The notes: generated from the letters alone by a model not told the origin. A stretch of DNA of 64,000 nt from Ampelocalamus luodianensis (GCA_036346255.1 CM070632.1:27182657-27246656); one strand, 5' to 3'. Positions 25,429 through 39,300 are shown, counted from the stretch's first letter. A program made the numbers and translations.

Positions 25429-27698
25429 CAATGCAAGTTATATAAATATCTTGCCCAAGTCAAAACCATAGTTTTTAAGTTTGTTTTCTAAGTAAAATAT
25501 CAAGGGAGTCCAGTAACATATCCATTCCCAAAATTTGAGTGTGAGCCCAACTGATCATCTAGTATACCAAAAATTATTTCGCGTTTTTTAAAAAGAAAAA
25601 TCTCGATTTATTGTGTCATTACACTGACAGGTGGGGTCAGGTCTACGATGCACCAGGTTCACAGACTAGTCTACAAGGCAATGGGACCTGCATGTCAGTG
25701 ACTCAGATTTTAATTCTTTGTTAAATTTAAATTTTGATTAATTAATCGGGTGATCCCACTCCTTAGTGACTTATTAGAACTAAACACAGTCATTAATGCT
25801 AATCTAATCCTAATGACACTTTATCTGGCTGATGACTGGGCCCACTCGTCGGTGAAAGAAAATAGAGAGGGAGCAGAGGCGACCATGTCCGAGAGCCTGG
25901 CGAGCTCGCTGACGACGATGGAGGCATGGAGGAGCACGAGCATTCTCGGGAATAGAGAGGGGAGACCATGACGAGTCGACGAGTCGATTTGTTGTGGAGG
26001 TAGCTAGAGGGATGGATGGAGATGGCGATGTGGTGGCAAGAAGCGGCGAGACAACCTCAGTTGTGCAACGGCATCGTCATAGGAGTGAATGAAGCAGGAC
26101 TCGAGCACACAACGATCTAGAGAAGGTTATTACGATGCTAAAGGAATGGGTGCGGGAACCAATGGTCATCGGCATAGGAAACACAATGGGTTACAGCGGT
26201 GGCGGCATGGACGTCGATGGTGATGAAGGGAAAAGAGGCGATGAGAAGGGGAAATAAATAGTGCGCCAGCACCAGCATCTCACCATGAGTGCGACAGTGA
26301 AGTTAGTGATGGTGGAGAGCCTCTGGAATAGTGGGTCGTCGGCAAATAGCTGCAGTGACGATGGCCTCCACGATGACAGCAAGCTTGGAGCGAAGCTAGG
26401 CCTCAAGAAGTGAGGCATAAACATCTAGAAGAGACAGAGACGGTGTATAACTAAGGGGCTGAACATTTCATACTCTTTATGACCAAAATAAGATGAATTC
26501 ATTGACAAGCTTATTGTTTTGCAAATACTCTATTTTGGCTTAGCTTTATTTTATATTTTTGGTGATTAATGCCAAAAGGGGGAGAATTTTTGTGAACTAT
26601 GATAAATTTTTCACATTTGGATGGCTGATATATTCTCTTGTGATTTCACCTTATTTCATGCATGTCTTGAGGAGGACATACACATCACCTCCTATATGCA
26701 TCATGTGCATAAGCTTGATATTCTCATATGCATAATGCTTGAAGCTTTAACTGTAACGCCTGAAGAGCTTTAATTGCTTAGTGACATGCATGGATATAGT
26801 TCAAATAGCTTATATTCCTATCATATGTTAATTTATATCCAAATATTGGTATTGATGATGGATTTGTCATCAATCACCAAAAAGGGGGGAGATTGTAAGT
26901 TCAAGCTCTATTAATTTAGTTTTGGTGATTAATGATAGATCTATATGTGAGACTAACATGTTTGTTGACTATAACATTGTTTAGTCTTATTTGGATGAAA
27001 ATGTGAAAATCATAGAGGTATGCACTCGACATCATATTCTTATATCTTGTTGCATTCCTCGGATCCAAAATATAGGTTGAACTCCACTAAAAGTTTAACT
27101 TGAATATGTGCATATGTTTTATTACATATTTGTATATGCACACATTTAGAGGGGTTCACTCTATATTATGAGGTTCGTTAGTATTGATCCTTATTCTTTA
27201 TTTACTTATATTGGAGATCTCTACTTTGAAACATATTCTTTGAGTATATAAAATTTGTGTAGTTCATATATACTCATATTGTTTTATATCCAATTATTTG
27301 CAATTATGTTATGAGACTAACGTATGTGCTAAGATGTTTTTAAAGGCTTAGTTCCAGATTATGGATGGCAACATGAAAATGGCAATGCAAAGACTATAAA
27401 GAGGGATCATAGCTAGTAACTTGAGGATTTATTTTGAGCCATCTTGATCAACTAAGAGTCATGCATTGCATCTGAAATAGGTTCTGAAAAAGTTCAGTAA
27501 AAACGGTATGACCGCATCTGAGAAATGGTTGTACCACAGTGCGGTATGACCGAATTCTAGTTGGCGGTACATAAATCCCAAAGAGCAAGTTTTTGGGAAT
27601 TTTTTTCTTTGGAAATCAATAGTACCGAATGAGCCGAGTGGAACTACCGTCGTGTGGTAGTATTGGCCCATGTGAGTATGGTAGTATCGCATCTAATA
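25429..27698 (+). repeat. 2.27-kb direct repeat, copy B
   Basis: Near-identical partner of 21168-23432, including the polypurine tract (ending 26893) and the TGTAAGTTCAAGC LTR start at 26894. It breaks at the same CATCTAAT point but is followed by a different sequence. Because both copies share both end points, they arose by duplication of a defined segment rather than by two random truncations. Confidence 0.8.
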
Positions 27699-28700
27699 GT
27701 AATGGCTAATTTAGAAGCATTTAATACAGGTATATTTTGGTAATTAATGACAATCACATTGTGAGACTAACATTTTCCATGAGTTGGATGAATAGATTAT
27801 ATTCCATGATGATGGAGACTTTAGATAGCATCATGAGTTGATCGTCATCAAGTCGAGATTTAAGAAGAGGATGTATCATGTGTTGATGCATATCAAGATC
27901 TCGAAGAGGAGATGATCATGAGTTGATCATCAAATCAAGAGAAGACCCATTATGTGTTGATAGAGGGTATGTGAAGGATGCATCATGGGTTAATGCATAT
28001 CAAGACAATGACCTATACGTGAAGTGAAGATGTGCGTCATCAAACTTCAAGAGGATACTCAAGGCAAATGTATAACTAGTTAGGGCTAAGAATGTGTTCA
28101 TAGTCTTTTATCAATCTTGGTGTTTGGTTGGAAGACCGGATTGCTAGCATAGGTTTGTCGTACTATTAAGAGGGGTCTTGTCTAGCAGCTTATGTCTCAT
28201 CATGTGTTGATAGCTCAATCTTGCTTACTCTAGCTCTCTGTGGCATGATGCTATTTTATGCGAATGTATTTTGCAAATAGTTGAGGCTCATACATCTAAT
28301 CCTTATAGTATGTGACTATACTTTGCAAATGTGTTTTGTAAATGGTTGAAGTTCATGTACCACTCCTTGTGACATGACCTAATTTTACAAATTGTTGGGA
28401 TTCATGTATTTTTCCCTTGATATAGTCTAAGATTGCTTGTTACTATTTCCTTGGACTTAGACCATGGTAGTGGCTCTTTAGATTTCTCATGCTTGCTGCA
28501 TTGATTTATTTTGGTTGAGATCATTCAAACAGGTGTGTTGTGTAGCCTTCTGAATATGCTTTTCATAGAGTCCAAGATCACTCAATTCCGACATCGGAGT
28601 CAAAAGTAATGAATTTTTTTTTGGATGTCGACTTTGCTGAAATTTGCATGCGGTAGTACCGCAAGAAGGGAGTGGTACTACTGCCGAACGGTAGTACCGG
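27699..28700 (+). repeat. copia SIRE-type LTR, 5' part (split by insertion)
   Basis: GGTAATTAATGAC and GTGAGACTAACATTTTCC near 27740-27775 parallel the LTR start inside the duplicated block. The part ends in a GTAGTACCGC-rich stretch at 28650-28700. Its continuation is at 41402-42407, separated by an insertion with TSD ACCGG. The LTR probably starts at TGGCTAATTTAG (27705). No outer target-site duplication was found. Confidence 0.6.
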
Positions 28701-30362
28701 TGTGAGAACCCGAACAATTAAACTAATCTAAATAACGACAATCGGTAATTAGTAGTTAATTAAAAATTTATCTAAATAAAAACAAAACATAATTGCAAAT
28801 TAATATCGAACGCATCGCCAAACAATTGTATGCAAAATATATCCTCAAGAGTTCATAAACATAAATTGCAATGCGAATGATTAAATCAAACATACAACAT
28901 CAATCTATCTCAAAGTCCATTATAAAAATCCATCACAATCAAATGTAAAACATTAAATACAAACGCAGAATTGAATTACAAGAATCCCTCTCTAAAAATT
29001 TCAATTTGAATTTTAAAGTAATAATACAACATTATTTCAATCACAAATAAATTACAAGGTTGCATTACATTAGACCACAATATAAATTACAATTTTGGAT
29101 ACATTACAAAAGAATAAAATAAAATCCTGCATTACATATTGCCGCAGCCTTCCTTGTATCATCGTTCGTCTATCATCAGCCAGTCGAGCCATTTCCGCGA
29201 CCAATCCAAAACCGTCCACATTTCCCTCGTCCGCTAACCACCAAAAGACTATTAGCAAACCAAAGGCTATAAAATGAAATTAGAAATAAAGAAAGGTTGT
29301 TGTCAGATCGCCTGAAGTTCCTCGAGGTTCCTAGACCAATCTAGGCTAGTCGGAACTATAGCCCTTCAGTAGGTCTCATCACCCGGCATTATTAGAATTC
29401 AACGCCAACATCTTACTAACTTACCTTAACCGCGGACAATCCGGTGAACAGTGTTCCTTTAACCATTGGGCAATAGCCAAATAGTGCCATGTGAGGGGGA
29501 ATTGGATAAGCAAAGGGCAAATAAGTCATGCACAGGCCAAGGGAAAGCCACAGTCGAAATCCACCTCCCACATAAGCCATTCTCTCCCTCAGTCAAAGCA
29601 ACACAAAGTCATCCATTCACTCACAGCCGAAAGCACACAACCAAGCAAAGCCCCTTAGTCACAAAGCCAAGCACCACCCTCCCACACTGCCTCCACAATG
29701 CAAAGCTCCATAAGACCATAAAGCAAACCAGGCTAGCACATGCAAGCAAAACCAAGAGCCATTCCACTGCCAAGCCAAGCACCACCACCATTGCCAACCC
29801 ACAAAGAAAGCAACCGGAGAAGGGGAGCAAGGAGAAGAGGAAGACGACGAAGCAGGAACGACAAGCGGCGACAAGCACCATCCATGACCACCAGGACAAA
29901 ACCAAGCCAAGACGACGACAAGGACACAGAAGGGAACCGGGGAGCACCTGCACCACTGCCAACGACCATCGCCGACGCGAACAACAAGAACACGGGAGAG
30001 CACTCTCACCACATCATCATCGAGCACTACCATCCCCTTTCCCCAAAACAACCAACAGAGGTACCCCCCATTCATGGCCCACTATTATTTCGGCCCAAGC
30101 CAAACAACCCAGTATGAACCAACACCATGCCCACAGGGAACCCATCAATAGCATAACCCACTAACCGTAGCATCATAAGCATCACAGAACCTCAACCATA
30201 TCATCATCCATCTCCACATCATAGAGCAAGGGGTAGAGAGCGGAGTAGAGTAATTACCTTAGTGCACGACAACCATGGCAGTAGAAACCCACATCCTAGC
30301 ATCATTCACATGTACATGCATCAACCCACCAGCACCTTCACCATGCAAAAACACAAGGTAGC

Positions 30363-30863
30363 TGTTGTGGACAAAAGGCCCTAGCAACAGGAGAGGAAAG
30401 CAACTCGGTTTTAGCAGGCGTGCAAGAATTGGATTCGGTCATCAGAGCGATCACGTGAGCGATGAATTGGATTCGACAATCGTAGCGATCACGTGAGCGA
30501 TGAACCGGACTACTTGCAGCAAAGGAAGAATAGATAGGCTAGTTTCTCCTTAAGAGAATATATTAGAGTTTGGTTCTCCTTCCGAGAACGTATTAGTTTT
30601 CAATTCCGTATTAGTTTCAATTCTATTATGCTTTCCAATTCCGAAAATCCTGTTGGCTAAAGCTATAAAGCCACAGATGTAAAAGAGGAGAGGCAAGCAA
30701 TAAATAAATCTCTTGTCTTCAGATTGCTACTCCTTGTCCATCTAATTTCTCTATTCTATCTCTGTTATCCTTCTACTGCCAGCAACGGCGCCGACTCGCC
30801 GGACTCGACGTCCTCGTCCTCTAGTGAATCACCCCTACAACCTTTGCAACGTCGGCTACAATA
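30363..30863 (+). mobile_element. small solo LTR, TSD GTAGC
   Basis: 501 bp, starting TGTTGTGGAC and ending GGCTACAATA, flanked by GTAGC at 30358-30362 and 30864-30868. The 3' part (GAATCACCCCTACAACC and what follows) resembles the end of the LTR at 63416-63718, which finishes in ATCA. The terminal CA appears mutated to TA here. A TATA-like region is followed by AAATAAATCTCTTGTCTTC, consistent with a poly(A) region. Confidence 0.75.
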
Positions 30864-32420
30864 GTAGCCCACATCTATCACCTCATCATGCATGCATATC
30901 AACCAGCAATACATCAGGAAGAAATCAAGCGTAGCTTTAAAACCGAAATAACAGTAGGAGAAAATGAGGAAATAGGCAAGGGGGGAGAGGGAGCCGGATG
31001 CCATAGGCCGAGCCGGGCCAGCACGGGAGGACCAGGCCAGGGGCGGGTGTGAGCCAGAGGGGGGGCCTATGGGCCGGAGGTGCTTGGACTGGTGCGCAAA
31101 CCAGGGGGAGCCCGTAGGGAGCCAGCGCACGGTGAGCCGAGGGCGTCGAGAACCGAGCACGGGCACGGGTGGCCGAAGCAGCAACCGGGGAGGAGCGCTT
31201 GGGTTGGAGGCACGACTGAGTGAGCAAGGGGGCTGGCGGCGGACCCATAAGGAGATGGCGCCATGGGAAATAGGGGCGGCGCCGTGAGCCACGAGAGCAA
31301 CCAAGAGATAGAAATGGAGATTGGGGAGTGATAGAAGAAAGCAAGGAAGAAGAAAGGAATGGAATGGCAGCCAGGAGTGCATCGACCGTAATGAGGAAAG
31401 TAAGAGAGAATGAGGGTTATGTGAGAAAGGTAATTAGGTGAAGAGGGGATTAGGTGGGGGAGATTAAGAAATTAAGTGTAGAAGATTAGAAAGTAAACAA
31501 AGGGTTAAAGAGATAATTTCTAGTAAGGATTATGGGTAGCAGATATAACCGTAAAAAATAAACATCGATGTTAATAAGTATCGACGCTGTGACATTTTTG
31601 GACCAACGAATCTAAATAAATCGCGTACGAATATTTAGCAGTAGACCGACCGGTAAACAAATAAAAGCGGGGAAGAAGGGTAAAATAAATCTAAATAAAA
31701 TCGCCACTAGGTTAGATAAATAACTAGATGCATTACCTACGAGTTTCGGTTGAATCGCCAGAAAAATGGAATTTTTAAAACCTCGTGCGGATGAATAACA
31801 GTAGACTGAGTGATAGAAAATAAAATTATGGAAAATGCCTAAAATTAATATGAGAATATTTATCGAAATTAATCACTGATAAAAATCACTAGATTAGATA
31901 AATAATCTGATGCATTAGAAGATAATTTAATCATGATAGATTAATTAAATTACTCAACACTAAGTTTATTTAGACGAGTAAATAAATGCGTACGCGCCTG
32001 AGTAAAATCGATCATGCCTGTTGGCTTGAATAAAATTAAATGGACATAGTTGCATGCGAGTACGCTTAGTATTTTCTTTTCGTGCGAGAAGACACAAGAA
32101 TAGACAACCAGCGATTCCTAGAGCCGACAGATTAAAATAACCGTAATTGAGGAGTGCTAACCTAACGGGGTTTTGAAAAATGTTATTAAATTAAAATCCG
32201 CTAACGAAAAGAATCATCTGACTAATGTACGCCTAGTAGCACCCCAAATGCCGCTAAGTATTTACTATTCATGCTACCATACAAATACAGAGGACGAACC
32301 AACGCAGACCGGAGTAGCTGATCCGAAATTCTTCAATGTCGACTTGTTCTACAACTACGAAGGCAAGCTTATCTCTTGAACATCAATATAGTTATATTAA
32401 ATGTAAAAGTTACATCATGT

Positions 32421-32446
32421 ATTTATATATATATATATATATATTG
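32421..32446. repeat. (AT)n microsatellite
   Basis: About ten uninterrupted AT units inside the long solo LTR. Confidence 0.9.
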
Positions 32447-32978
32447 TATGAAAAGTATGTCTCAAAATCAAATCAAATAAATAAAAGAAGAAGATGATGA
32501 AAAGAGATGATGAATGAGAAATGAGATGAGAACAGAGTTAATATTATGGCTGGTAAAGGGGGCCCGGGGTAGGGGAAGGAGATGAGAAAAAGATGATGAT
32601 GCGGATGAGGCAAGAGGTGGGACCCCTTTACATATGGTTAATATATAAGGACCAACAAAACTCTCATCTAGATCAGGGACCGTAAATTAAGTGCCAACTA
32701 TTTTTTCGTTTCGGTGGGCAGAAAATGCTACCTTGCTACGTAATCATGCCCTCCACATCGGGTGAGTAATTATGTAGGATGAAGATGGCGCTATAGTGCT
32801 AAGTGGAGTGTTGGGGATCGGAGAGCCATCCCAACCAACATTATTGGAACTCGGTGGAGGACTGGGTGCGCCCAGGACACCGACGGAAAGTAATGGGTGG
32901 AGAAATTAATCATGTAACTTGGAAAACGTTTTGTATTCTGAACTCGAACTCGCATCAAAGGAAATGCAGGGGACCTAG

Positions 32979-33855
32979 TGATGAGGACATCACTCCTTTG
33001 GATACACACACTACACAAAATCCTACAGATCCAGTTGCGAAACTACAAGGTCCTATGACAAGAGCTCGCGCACGTCACTTAAATTATGAGGTGAGCTCGT
33101 TTCTAGGTGCTAATAATTTATCTATGCAGAATGGTATACTACCTAATAATTGTGATCTGTTGTTACTTAGGAATAATGGATCCCCAAGGTCTACGACCAG
33201 GTCTACAAGCCCTACGACCAGTCTTGCCAGCGCTACGACCAAGTCTCAAGATCCTCAACTAGGTTCGCCAATACACGACTGCAACCGGCCGGGCGCACGA
33301 CCACATCTCAAGCTCCTCGACAAGGTTCGCGGCAAGACGACGGACGATCGGTAGCTGCGACTAGGTCTCACGCTCTACGACCGGTCATTGGGTCTTTGTG
33401 ACACCGCTTTGGGCCTAATAGGGCCTTGTAAGCGTGTCGGGGTCAACGCGAGGTTGTGTACGCCTCTCCCCATGGTCGCACAACCCTAGGTCAACCCCTC
33501 ACGCCCCCTATATATATACGGCCGCCACGATTTAGGGTTGGGTTTTCTTAGATTATTCGCCACTTTGCGGTTTCACCGTTTATCGGTTTGAAGAACCCCA
33601 CATTGTGAACTTCATTCATATTCGCAATACAATTCAGATTGCATCTTCCTTGTTCTTGTGAGTTGCTTCGATTGCTTGCAGGAACAATAACCCTCGTGGT
33701 AAGGTCGATCGCGTGCGAGCGTGGTTGATAACGGCGATCGATGGGTGTAGCGAATTGTGAGGTGACGATCTGCTGGTCGAAAGCCTCAAAGCGTCAACAT
33801 CCTCACGATGAAACCAATCGAACCTATCAGAAGATCGGGACACCGTGTTACATCA
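32979..33855 (+). repeat. 5' LTR of the gypsy element
   Basis: 877 bp, starting TGATGAGGACATC and ending GTGTTACATCA, immediately followed by TTTGGTATCAGAGC. TATATATAC at about 33511 is the likely TATA box. It differs from the 3' LTR by several substitutions and by a diverged stretch at 33270-33360, where the 3' copy has extra CTACGACCA-type repeat units. Confidence 0.9.
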
Positions 33856-35136
33856 TTTGGTATCAGAGCAAAGGTTGCCCGTTAGGTAATCTTGTTTATC
33901 CCCTTTGTTAGTTGTTTCCATCACCTAGAGTCCAGAAAATTGCCCCACAAAAAGTTTTAGATCTTAGTTTTTCCGCTGTCCAAACCACGTTGTGCCTTTC
34001 GCAATTTTGTTTTCAGTATTCGCGTTGTTGAGTTCGAGTCCATTGTCGGTGTCTTTGTTGCTGGTCTAGTCGTCGTGATCTAGTTTCTAGCGTCGAGTCT
34101 TTGCTGTTTTGGTCATTGTGTACCTCGACTTGTCCTTTGTTGCATCCGTTGCAATTAGGGTTTGTCTTCTATAGCCGAGAATTGAGTCACCACCCCCATC
34201 CGACCACTTACTCGTGACACCACCCCCATCCGACCACTTACTCGAGCCAACATTCCCATCCGACCACCTACATCGAGTTCGACCACCTTCTCGGGTTCGA
34301 CCACCTGCTCGAGTATTCGCCCCCGACAAGTCTATCTGTTTCTGGTTGCTCTCGGACACCCACACACTCATCATATCGTGTCCGACCCAACAAGGACCGA
34401 GAAGAAATCCTATAGCCGAAACAGAGATAGCCAAAGTTCAGAGAGAGAGAGAGAGAGAGTATCTTTTTATTACCTTATTACCCCTGCTCTCCGAAAAAAG
34501 TTTGTGACCTATATCTATCCTTAGGCCTGAAAAAGGGTTTTGAAGAGTTGTGAGTCAAGGCCACTTGCGCAAAAAAAAAAGGAATCCTAGGTTGGGTTTC
34601 GTCAGTCAAAAAAAAAGAAGAAGAATAAAAAAGAATAAAAAAAAGAGAATCAAAAAGAAAAAGAGACCACCTCAGTTGGCTCACGACCACCCTCAGTTGG
34701 TCTATGACAACCCACCAGAGCTCCACGACCACCCACAGAGATAACGGTTGCTTTGCAACTTTGTTCTTTTGTGCTTGTATCTACCCTATCTTTCGGCTTG
34801 CTTGAGCTAGTGCTAGGAGCGCGTTTGGGCCAGCAACTGTGACGAGTACTGTGGACTTTGATTTAACTCTGTTAATCTGATTTCATTATTGCTATTCCTT
34901 GCTACTAAACATTGCCTGTCCGAGCTCCACGTACTTTTGGCCCTGAGATTTGGATCCTCGCATTCGCCTCCACCGCAGTCATACATCCCACCTTCTCCGA
35001 TCAGACCACCTGCTGCAATTTGGTAAGAAATTCATAAGAACTTGGTAAGACGCTTGAGAGTGTGTGATTCCACCTTCCACGACCTAGTAGTTGGTAGGGA
35101 TATTACATTTGTGTTGTCTTTTGTCTCCTACTAACC
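33856..35136 (+). other. gypsy leader with PBS and short repeats
   Basis: Begins with the tRNA-iMet primer-binding site (33858-33869). It contains a decayed tandem repeat of CCATCCGACCAC-type units (34195-34310), a (GA)n tract (34440-34459) and an A-rich tract (34568-34665). No coding domain was recognised before the gag start at 35137. Confidence 0.7.
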
Positions 35137-36333
35137 ATGGCAGGTGAGGAATTGGGTGCGCAAGAGTGTGTTGTGAGGGAAGAGCTCACCAGGGTGTTGG
35201 ATGAGCACCGCCATGCTTTTAATGACGACCTTGATAGGAAGTTTACGGCAACAAATGCTACACTGCAACAACTCACTGAAAGTATTGCAATGCTCAATGC
35301 ATGTATTGATGGTATGGCCAATCAACCGCCGAACAATGGTCGTGTGGATCCTCAAGGTGCAGTCCACGACCATGAGATCGACAACGATAATGAGATGCGC
35401 AACCGCGATGCCCTTGATGCACGACAACGGAACCGATTGAACTTCAACCGTCAAGGTATGAGAGGTAATAACTTTCCGCAACATAATGCACGTGATAATG
35501 ATGATCCATATGCTAAAGTCAAGTTCACTATACCATCTTTTGCGGGTGCTTATGATGCTGAAGTATATTTAGATTGGGAGATGATGGTAGAACAGAAATT
35601 TAATACTCACTTAGTTCCCAAAGTGCATAGAGTTAGGCAAGCTACAAGTGAATTTAAAAATTTTGCCATCATTTGGTGGAGTAGAGTATGCAATGATGGA
35701 TTAGCGCCTACTACCTGGGATGCTTTAAAGGTTGCTATGCGTAACAGATTTATTCCACCCTCTTTTAAAAGGGACTTACGTAAGAAATTGCAGCGCTTAA
35801 ACCAAGACAATAGATCTGTAGAAGAATATTATCTGGAGCTACAAATTAGTATGTTGCGTTGTGATATTATTGAGGATGAAGAGGCTGCTATAGCACGTTT
35901 TTATAGAGGACTAATACGTGAAATTCAGGACATAGTTGATTACAAAGAATATGATAGTGTTCCTAGATTGTTCCACCTTGCTTGTTTGGCAGAAAAAGAA
36001 TTGCAGAGTCGACAGCAGAGGCCAAGGAACAATTTTGGAAGCACGTCTACACCACGATCAACATCAGGGCACGTTAAAACAGTCCAACCTTCAGCGACAC
36101 GGTCTGCTGCCCCCTCCTTGAGTAGGGCGCGTTCAGCAGCACCTCCGACACCATCACATGCACCCGAGGTAAACAAATCTACTAGTGTGCAGGTCTCAGC
36201 CAAGAGTTCTTCTTGGTTGCTTCCACAGTCGACGATCGGGATTATTTGCCATCGTTGCAAGGGAATGGGCCATGTCATGAGGGATCGCCAAGTCAGCGAG
36301 CCTACCTTGCCACCGAAGACGGAGGTTATGTAA
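35137..36333 (+). CDS. gypsy gag polyprotein, zinc knuckle damaged
   Basis: Open frame of 398 codons. It has the retrotransposon gag capsid-like domain at about residues 140-290 (VYLDWEMMVEQKFNTH, IIWWSRVCNDG, RFIPPSFKRDLRKKLQRLNQ, SVEEYYLELQ, AIARFYRGL), then a Ser/Pro-rich linker and a nucleic-acid-binding knuckle CHRCKGMGHVMRDR near residue 370. In intact relatives the last position of the CCHC knuckle is Cys, but here it is Arg, so zinc binding should be lost. Gag would package element RNA in cytoplasmic particles. The frame stops early, and the region up to the protease continues in another frame. Confidence 0.85.
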   Translation: MAGEELGAQECVVREELTRVLDEHRHAFNDDLDRKFTATNATLQQLTESIAMLNACIDGMANQPPNNGRVDPQGAVHDHEIDNDNEMRNRDALDARQRNRLNFNRQGMRGNNFPQHNARDNDDPYAKVKFTIPSFAGAYDAEVYLDWEMMVEQKFNTHLVPKVHRVRQATSEFKNFAIIWWSRVCNDGLAPTTWDALKVAMRNRFIPPSFKRDLRKKLQRLNQDNRSVEEYYLELQISMLRCDIIEDEEAAIARFYRGLIREIQDIVDYKEYDSVPRLFHLACLAEKELQSRQQRPRNNFGSTSTPRSTSGHVKTVQPSATRSAAPSLSRARSAAPPTPSHAPEVNKSTSVQVSAKSSSWLLPQSTIGIICHRCKGMGHVMRDRQVSEPTLPPKTEVM

Positions 36334-39300
36334 GTGCTAGTGATATTGAGGATGAGTATGTGCTTGCAGCTAACATTGCAGGAGGAGGAGACGAAACAGA
36401 CAGTGATGCTGATGATGTGGAAGAACAAGTAGTTCTTTGTTGACACGTGGACTCATGTGAGCCTCGTTGCAATGAAAGTCTTTGAGCGCACAAGTGGAGA
36501 GAGCGGAGCAAAATCAGCGGCACAACTTGTTTCAATCGCATTCCTCGTGAAGGAGAGAGCACGTAGAGTCATCATTGATGGAGGAGTTGCAACAACCTTG
36601 CAAGCTCCGAGATGGTCGAGAAGCTTGGCTTGACCACACAACCACACCCACGTCCCTACTACATCCAATGATTCAATTCGTGTGGTAAGTTAAAGGTAAA
36701 TAAAGTTGTGAGAGTGCAATTTTCAGCTAGTAATTACAAAGATAGTATCGACTTTGATGTAGTGCCTATGCAAGCATGCTCGTTGTTGCTCGGTAGGCCT
36801 TGGATATATGATAATGATGTTTTGCACCATGGTAGAGCTAATACCTACTCATTCTCACATAAGGGTAAGAAGATTAAGTTGTTGCCTTTGATACCTGCTG
36901 AAATTGTGAAAGATGAAGTAGAGCATGCTAGAAATGAAAGAAACACCAATGAACATGATTCTGAAAATCAGCAAGTAGCGAAACATGTTTACCCACCTAA
37001 AAAGGAGAAAGTGGCGCCTAGTTCCAAGGCCGAGGGAATTAAATTGAAAGGGTGTGTCATGCTTGCCACTAAATCTGAGCTTGCTGAAATTTGTGATAAT
37101 AAGCTGCCATGCTATGCTTTGATATGCAAAGATGCTTTATTTTCACTTGAAGATATATCTAGCTCTTTGCCCCCTGCTGTTGCTAATCTTTTGCAGGAGT
37201 ATGTGGATGTATTTCCAGCTGAGATACCCCCGGGGTTGCCCCCTATTCGAGGGATAGAGCATCAAATTGATTTGATTCCGGGAGCGACTTTGCCAAACCG
37301 TGCTGCATATAGGACCAATCCAGAGGAGACTAAGGAAATTCAGCGACAAGTCCAAGATCTTTTGGACCGTGGTAGTGCGTCGAGAAAGCCTTAGTCCTTG
37401 TGTTGTTCTGTTCTTTTGGTTCCTAAGAAAGATGGAACTTGGCGTATGTGTGTTGATTGTAGAGCCATTAATAATATTACCATAAGGTATCGTCATCCTA
37501 TTCCTAGGCTAGACGACATGCTTGATGAGTTGAGTGGCGCTATTATTTTCACAAAGATTGACTTGCGAAGTGGCTACCACCAGATTAGAATGAAACCGGA
37601 GATGAATGGAAAGCGCTTTTAAAACTAAGTTCGGACTATATGAGTGGTTAGTGATGCCTTTTGGTCTAACTAATGCACCTAGTACCTTCATGCGATTAAT
37701 GAACGAGGTTTTACGTCTTTTCATTGGGAAATTTGTGGTGGTTTATTTTGATGATATCTTGATTTATAGCAAGTCACATGAGCTACACTTGAATCATATA
37801 CGTGCTGTTTTTAATGCCTTGAGAGATGCACGTTTGTTTGGTAACCTTGAGAAGTGCACCTTTTGCACCGATCGAGTTGCGTTTCTTGGTTATGTTGTGA
37901 CACCACGGAATTGAGGTGGATGGGGCAAAGCGCAGACCATCCAAAGTTGGCCGACGCCCACTCATCGTGTCACAAAGTGCGGAGCTTCCATGGACTTGCC
38001 TTTGGATTCTATCGACGTTTTGGGCGGATTTCAGCACCATTCGCACCATTGAATGAATTGACAAAGAAAGGAGTGTCATTCCAATGGGGACCTGCGCAAG
38101 AGAAGGCATTCCACTTATTGAAAGAGAAGCTCACCCAAGCACCCCTACTCCAACTCCCTGATTTTGGTAAGACTTTTGAGATTGAATGTGATGCTAGCGG
38201 GATTGGGATAGGTGGTGTCTTGATTCAAGAAGGTAAACCAGTTGCATATTTGGTGAGAAACTAAATGGGCCTAGTCCAATTATTCTACCTATGACAAAGA
38301 AGCGTATGCTTTAGTTAGTGTGCTTCAAACTTGGCAACATTATCTATGGCCCAAAGAATTTGTTATACATTCGGATCATGAATCGCTAAAACATATTAGA
38401 AGCCAAGCTAACCTAAATAAACGACATGCTAAATGGGTAGAATTTATTGAGTCGTTTCCATATGTCATAAAGCATAAGAAAGGTAAGGACAATGTGATTG
38501 CTGATGCGCTTTCTAGACGTTATACCATGTTATCTCAACTTGACCATAAGATTTTTGGTTTAGAGGCCATTAAGGAGTTATATGCTACTGATTTGGACTT
38601 TAAAGAAGTGCTTGAGCTTTGTAATGGAGGGAGAATATGGAATAAATATGTGATAATTGATGATTTGATCTATCGTGCTAACAAGCTATGCATTCCAGCT
38701 AGCTCCGTTCGTCTTTTGTTGTTGCAGGAGGCGCATGGAGGAGGTTTGATGGCGCATTTTGGAGCAAAGAAGACAGAAGATGTGCTGGCCGCCCACTTCT
38801 TTTGGCCAAAGATGAGGCGCGATGTTGAGCGCTACGTGGCTCGCTGCACTACATGCAACAAAGCTAAGTCCCGTCTCAATCCACATGGACTTTATATGCC
38901 TCTCCCTATTCCTAGCGCCCCTTGGGAGGATATTTCTATGGATTTTGTTTTAGGATTGCCAAGGACAAAGAGGGGGAGAGACAGTATATTTGTAGTAGTG
39001 GATCGATTTTCTAAAATGACACATTTTATACCTTGTCACAAGAGCGATGATGCTACAAATATAGCTGATTTATTTTTTTGAGAAATCATTCGCTTACATG
39101 GAGTGCCCAATACTATTGTCTCGGATCGCGACACAAAATTTTTGAGCCACTTTTGGAGATCACTTTGGAACAAATTGGGGACAAAGCTGCTGTTTTCTAC
39201 TACGTGCCATCCCCAAACTGATGGACAAACGGAGGTTGTCAACCGCACGTTATCCACCATGTTGCGGGCTGTTTTAAAGAAGAATTTGAAGATGTGGGAA

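Noticed and set aside
21168..27698. The two 2.27-kb repeats as LTRs of one element
   Set aside because: The ends are CAATGCAAG and CATCTAAT rather than TG and CA. There is no primer-binding site after the first copy and no polypurine tract before the second, while a polypurine tract lies inside each copy.
29466..30164. 232-codon open frame as a novel protein
   Set aside because: Low-complexity Lys/Thr/His/Pro sequence inside a long solo LTR, with no domain and no exon signals.
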